A DNA stretch of 7,249 nucleotides from Psychromonas sp. (lineage in GTDB: Bacteria > Pseudomonadota > Gammaproteobacteria > Enterobacterales > Psychromonadaceae). The position numbers and the translations under genes are program-made. The notes beneath the pieces were generated by a model. The model saw nothing but the letters and a program-made list of their open reading frames with translations. It was not told the DNA's origin and ran no database searches. The DNA lies in contig JAGLDN010000340.1 of NCBI GenBank assembly GCA_023145575.1, positions 1 to 7,249 on the forward strand, in the 5' to 3' direction. Numbering within the stretch: position 1 is the stretch's first letter; each line of letters starts with the position of its first letter. Of this stretch, positions 6,247 through 7,249 are shown one piece after another.

Positions 6247-6984
6247 TTATTCTGTTCCTTCCACTGTTGCCGAGATAATCGATTTTTGTATATTAGTAAA
6301 AATGCCTCGCCACATTCGAAGCTCAATAGTTTCAGGTCTCGCATGAGCAAAAAAACGGCGTAATTTTTGCATGACGTGCCCTGGATGATTAACTCTGATG
6401 AAGTGCGTTTCTATAAGCATTTCTTCTAAATGTTTAAACATGTCTTCGATCTCATGAGCTAACGGGTATTGTTTTTGTATTACTTGCGGTTTAATTTCAT
6501 TAAGAAAAGACATGCGGACTTCATAGGATAAAATTTGCACCGCCATGGCTAAATTTAGAGAACTATAATCTGGATTTGCAGGTATAAACACATGAAAATG
6601 ACATTTTTGTAGCTCATCATTGGTTAATCCACTGTTCTCACGTCCAAACACTAATGCAACAGGGTACATACTGGCCTCTTGAACCACTTTATCCCCCACT
6701 TCGCGCGGATTTAACATTGGCCAATCATGTGTCCTTTGCCGTGCACTTGCACCAATCACCAGCCCACATTCAGCAACTGCCTCTTCGAGTGTACTAAAGA
6801 CTTTGTGATCATTTAAAACATCGCTAGCCCCTGCTGATAACGCCAGTGATTTCTCATCGATGGCGCATTTAGGATACACCAATGCTAAGTTAGACAAGGC
6901 CATCGTTTTCATCGCTCTAGCTACACTACCAATATTACCAGGATGCGAAGTACCAATTAAAATGATCCGTACATTTTCTAACAT
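6247..6984 (-). CDS. trmJ: tRNA (cytidine/uridine-2'-O-)-methyltransferase TrmJ
   Basis: TrmJ is a SPOUT-superfamily, SAM-dependent enzyme that 2'-O-methylates C or U at position 32 of the anticodon loop of certain tRNAs in the cytosol. It has 245 residues against 246 in E. coli. The N-terminal RNA-binding motif appears as TSHPGNIGSVARAMKTM; the trefoil-knot SAM site is seen in LVFGRENSGLTNDELQKC and PANPDYSSLNLAMAVQ. The C-terminal extension, with FIRVNHPGHVMQKLRRFFARARPE-like sequence interrupted only by small changes, is the dimer and tRNA-binding part of TrmJ that TrmL lacks. The ATG is preceded by AGAAGGAA. Its place directly upstream of iscR matches E. coli (old name yfhQ). It shares strand with the isc genes but is separated by a 123-base promoter-bearing gap. 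Confidence 0.97.
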   Translation of the reverse strand: MLENVRIILIGTSHPGNIGSVARAMKTMALSNLALVYPKCAIDEKSLALSAGASDVLNDHKVFSTLEEAVAECGLVIGASARQRTHDWPMLNPREVGDKVVQEASMYPVALVFGRENSGLTNDELQKCHFHVFIPANPDYSSLNLAMAVQILSYEVRMSFLNEIKPQVIQKQYPLAHEIEDMFKHLEEMLIETHFIRVNHPGHVMQKLRRFFAHARPETIELRMWRGIFTNIQKSIISATVEGTE

Positions 6985-6999
6985 TTCATTTCCTTCTTG

Positions 7000-7049
7000 A
7001 TTATAAATTTAAACACAAGGATTTTAAATTTTTATGCCAATGACCGCAA
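7000..7049 (-). promoter_or_regulatory. Possible trmJ promoter elements
   Basis: Two arrangements are visible on the minus strand. TTGCGG (7044-7049), 17 bases, TAAAAT (7021-7026) would leave a leader of roughly 30 bases. TTTAAA (7023-7028), 17 bases, TATAAT (7000-7005) has better boxes, but transcription would start on or beside the Shine-Dalgarno sequence. Such AT-rich sequence yields promoter-like boxes by chance, so this is weak. Confidence 0.3.
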
Positions 7050-7192
7050 GCAACAAAAAAAGATAACGTATTTTTTACACAATAATGTTGGCTGAATAAA
7101 ATTTCGAGGATAAATTTTGTCTCTTCTTGCTCTTTTAAAACTAACACTGAACAAATGCATCCAATGTTCAATATTGTAATCAATGCTACGAC

Positions 7193-7228
7193 TAATGCAG
7201 GTAAAGTAATGCAGGTGAAGTAATGCAG
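7193..7228. repeat. 14-bp tandem repeat, about 2.6 copies
   Basis: Units TAATGCAGGTAAAG (7193-7206) and TAATGCAGGTGAAG (7207-7220) differ at one base, and a third unit starts as TAATGCAG (7221-7228) before running into the 23-nt dispersed repeat. The unit length is not a multiple of three and there are too few copies for a CRISPR array. It appears to be part of a composite repeat with the adjoining 23-nt element. Confidence 0.8.
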
Positions 7229-7249
7229 ATTCAACCGCCAAATGCATAA
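7227..7249 (-). repeat. Copy 2 of the 23-nt inverted repeat, at the window end
   Basis: The last 23 bases are the exact reverse complement of 395-417. The match runs to the final base of the window, so the full repeat may be longer. It directly follows a short tandem repeat whose last partial unit overlaps it by two bases. Confidence 0.9.

Larger units (their letters stand above)
6985..7249. other. Gene-free region upstream of trmJ
   Basis: Apart from possible trmJ promoter boxes, the region holds no supported gene. Two overlapping minus-strand frames (7001-7234 from TTG, 7032-7247 from ATG) stay open for 71-77 codons, but they overlap each other, run through a 14-base tandem repeat and the dispersed repeat, have no good ribosome binding site and resemble no family I know. 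The rightmost 57 bases are repeat sequence (see the separate entries). Confidence 0.55.

Noticed and set aside
7193..7228. Possible CRISPR-like array
   Set aside because: The units are 14 bp, directly abutting with no spacers and under three copies; this is a simple tandem repeat.
7001..7234. 77-codon minus-strand frame (TTG start) upstream of trmJ with a hydrophobic start
   Set aside because: Its N-terminal part is translation of the tandem repeat, it overlaps another open frame (7032-7247), it has no good ribosome site and its end runs into the trmJ promoter region.

Overview
The window carries a complete housekeeping iron-sulphur cluster (Isc) assembly locus on the minus strand. Read 5'->3' on that strand it is trmJ, iscR, iscS, iscU, iscA, hscB, hscA, fdx. 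Gene content, order and near full-length resemblance to the Escherichia coli proteins (the same ligand residues at nearly the same positions) indicate a gammaproteobacterium. The DNA is AT-rich, and a decayed IS3-type transposase and short dispersed repeats lie at the window ends. This would suit a host-associated or intracellular lineage such as Legionellales, but that placement is an inference and no gene here settles it.

Layout in plus coordinates: 1-522 is a decayed IS3-family transposase on the plus strand. 523-741 has no gene and no convincing terminator. 742-6123 is the isc operon (fdx, hscA, hscB, iscA, iscU, iscS, iscR). 6124-6246 is the iscR promoter region, with a strong match to a type 1 IscR operator. 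6247-6984 is trmJ, a tRNA 2'-O-methyltransferase. 6985-7249 has no supported gene; it holds possible trmJ promoter sequence, a short tandem repeat and a repeat copy at the window edge.

How the genes work together: IscS takes sulphur from cysteine and passes it to the scaffold IscU, where clusters form with electrons from Fdx. HscB delivers IscU to the ATPase HscA through the LPPVK motif of IscU, which drives cluster transfer to targets, with IscA as an A-type carrier. IscR senses cluster status and probably represses the operon through the operator that overlaps the predicted -35 box. iscX, which follows fdx in E. coli, is not present.

The least ordinary features are: (i) a perfect 23-nt inverted repeat, one copy inside the transposase remnant and the other at the last bases of the window, together bracketing the whole trmJ-isc block; (ii) the first copy beginning exactly where transposase homology breaks, while keeping the frame open; (iii) two unusually roomy operon gaps holding mini-ORFs, one ending in a TTGA overlap with the TTG start of hscB. 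No wholly new system is evident.
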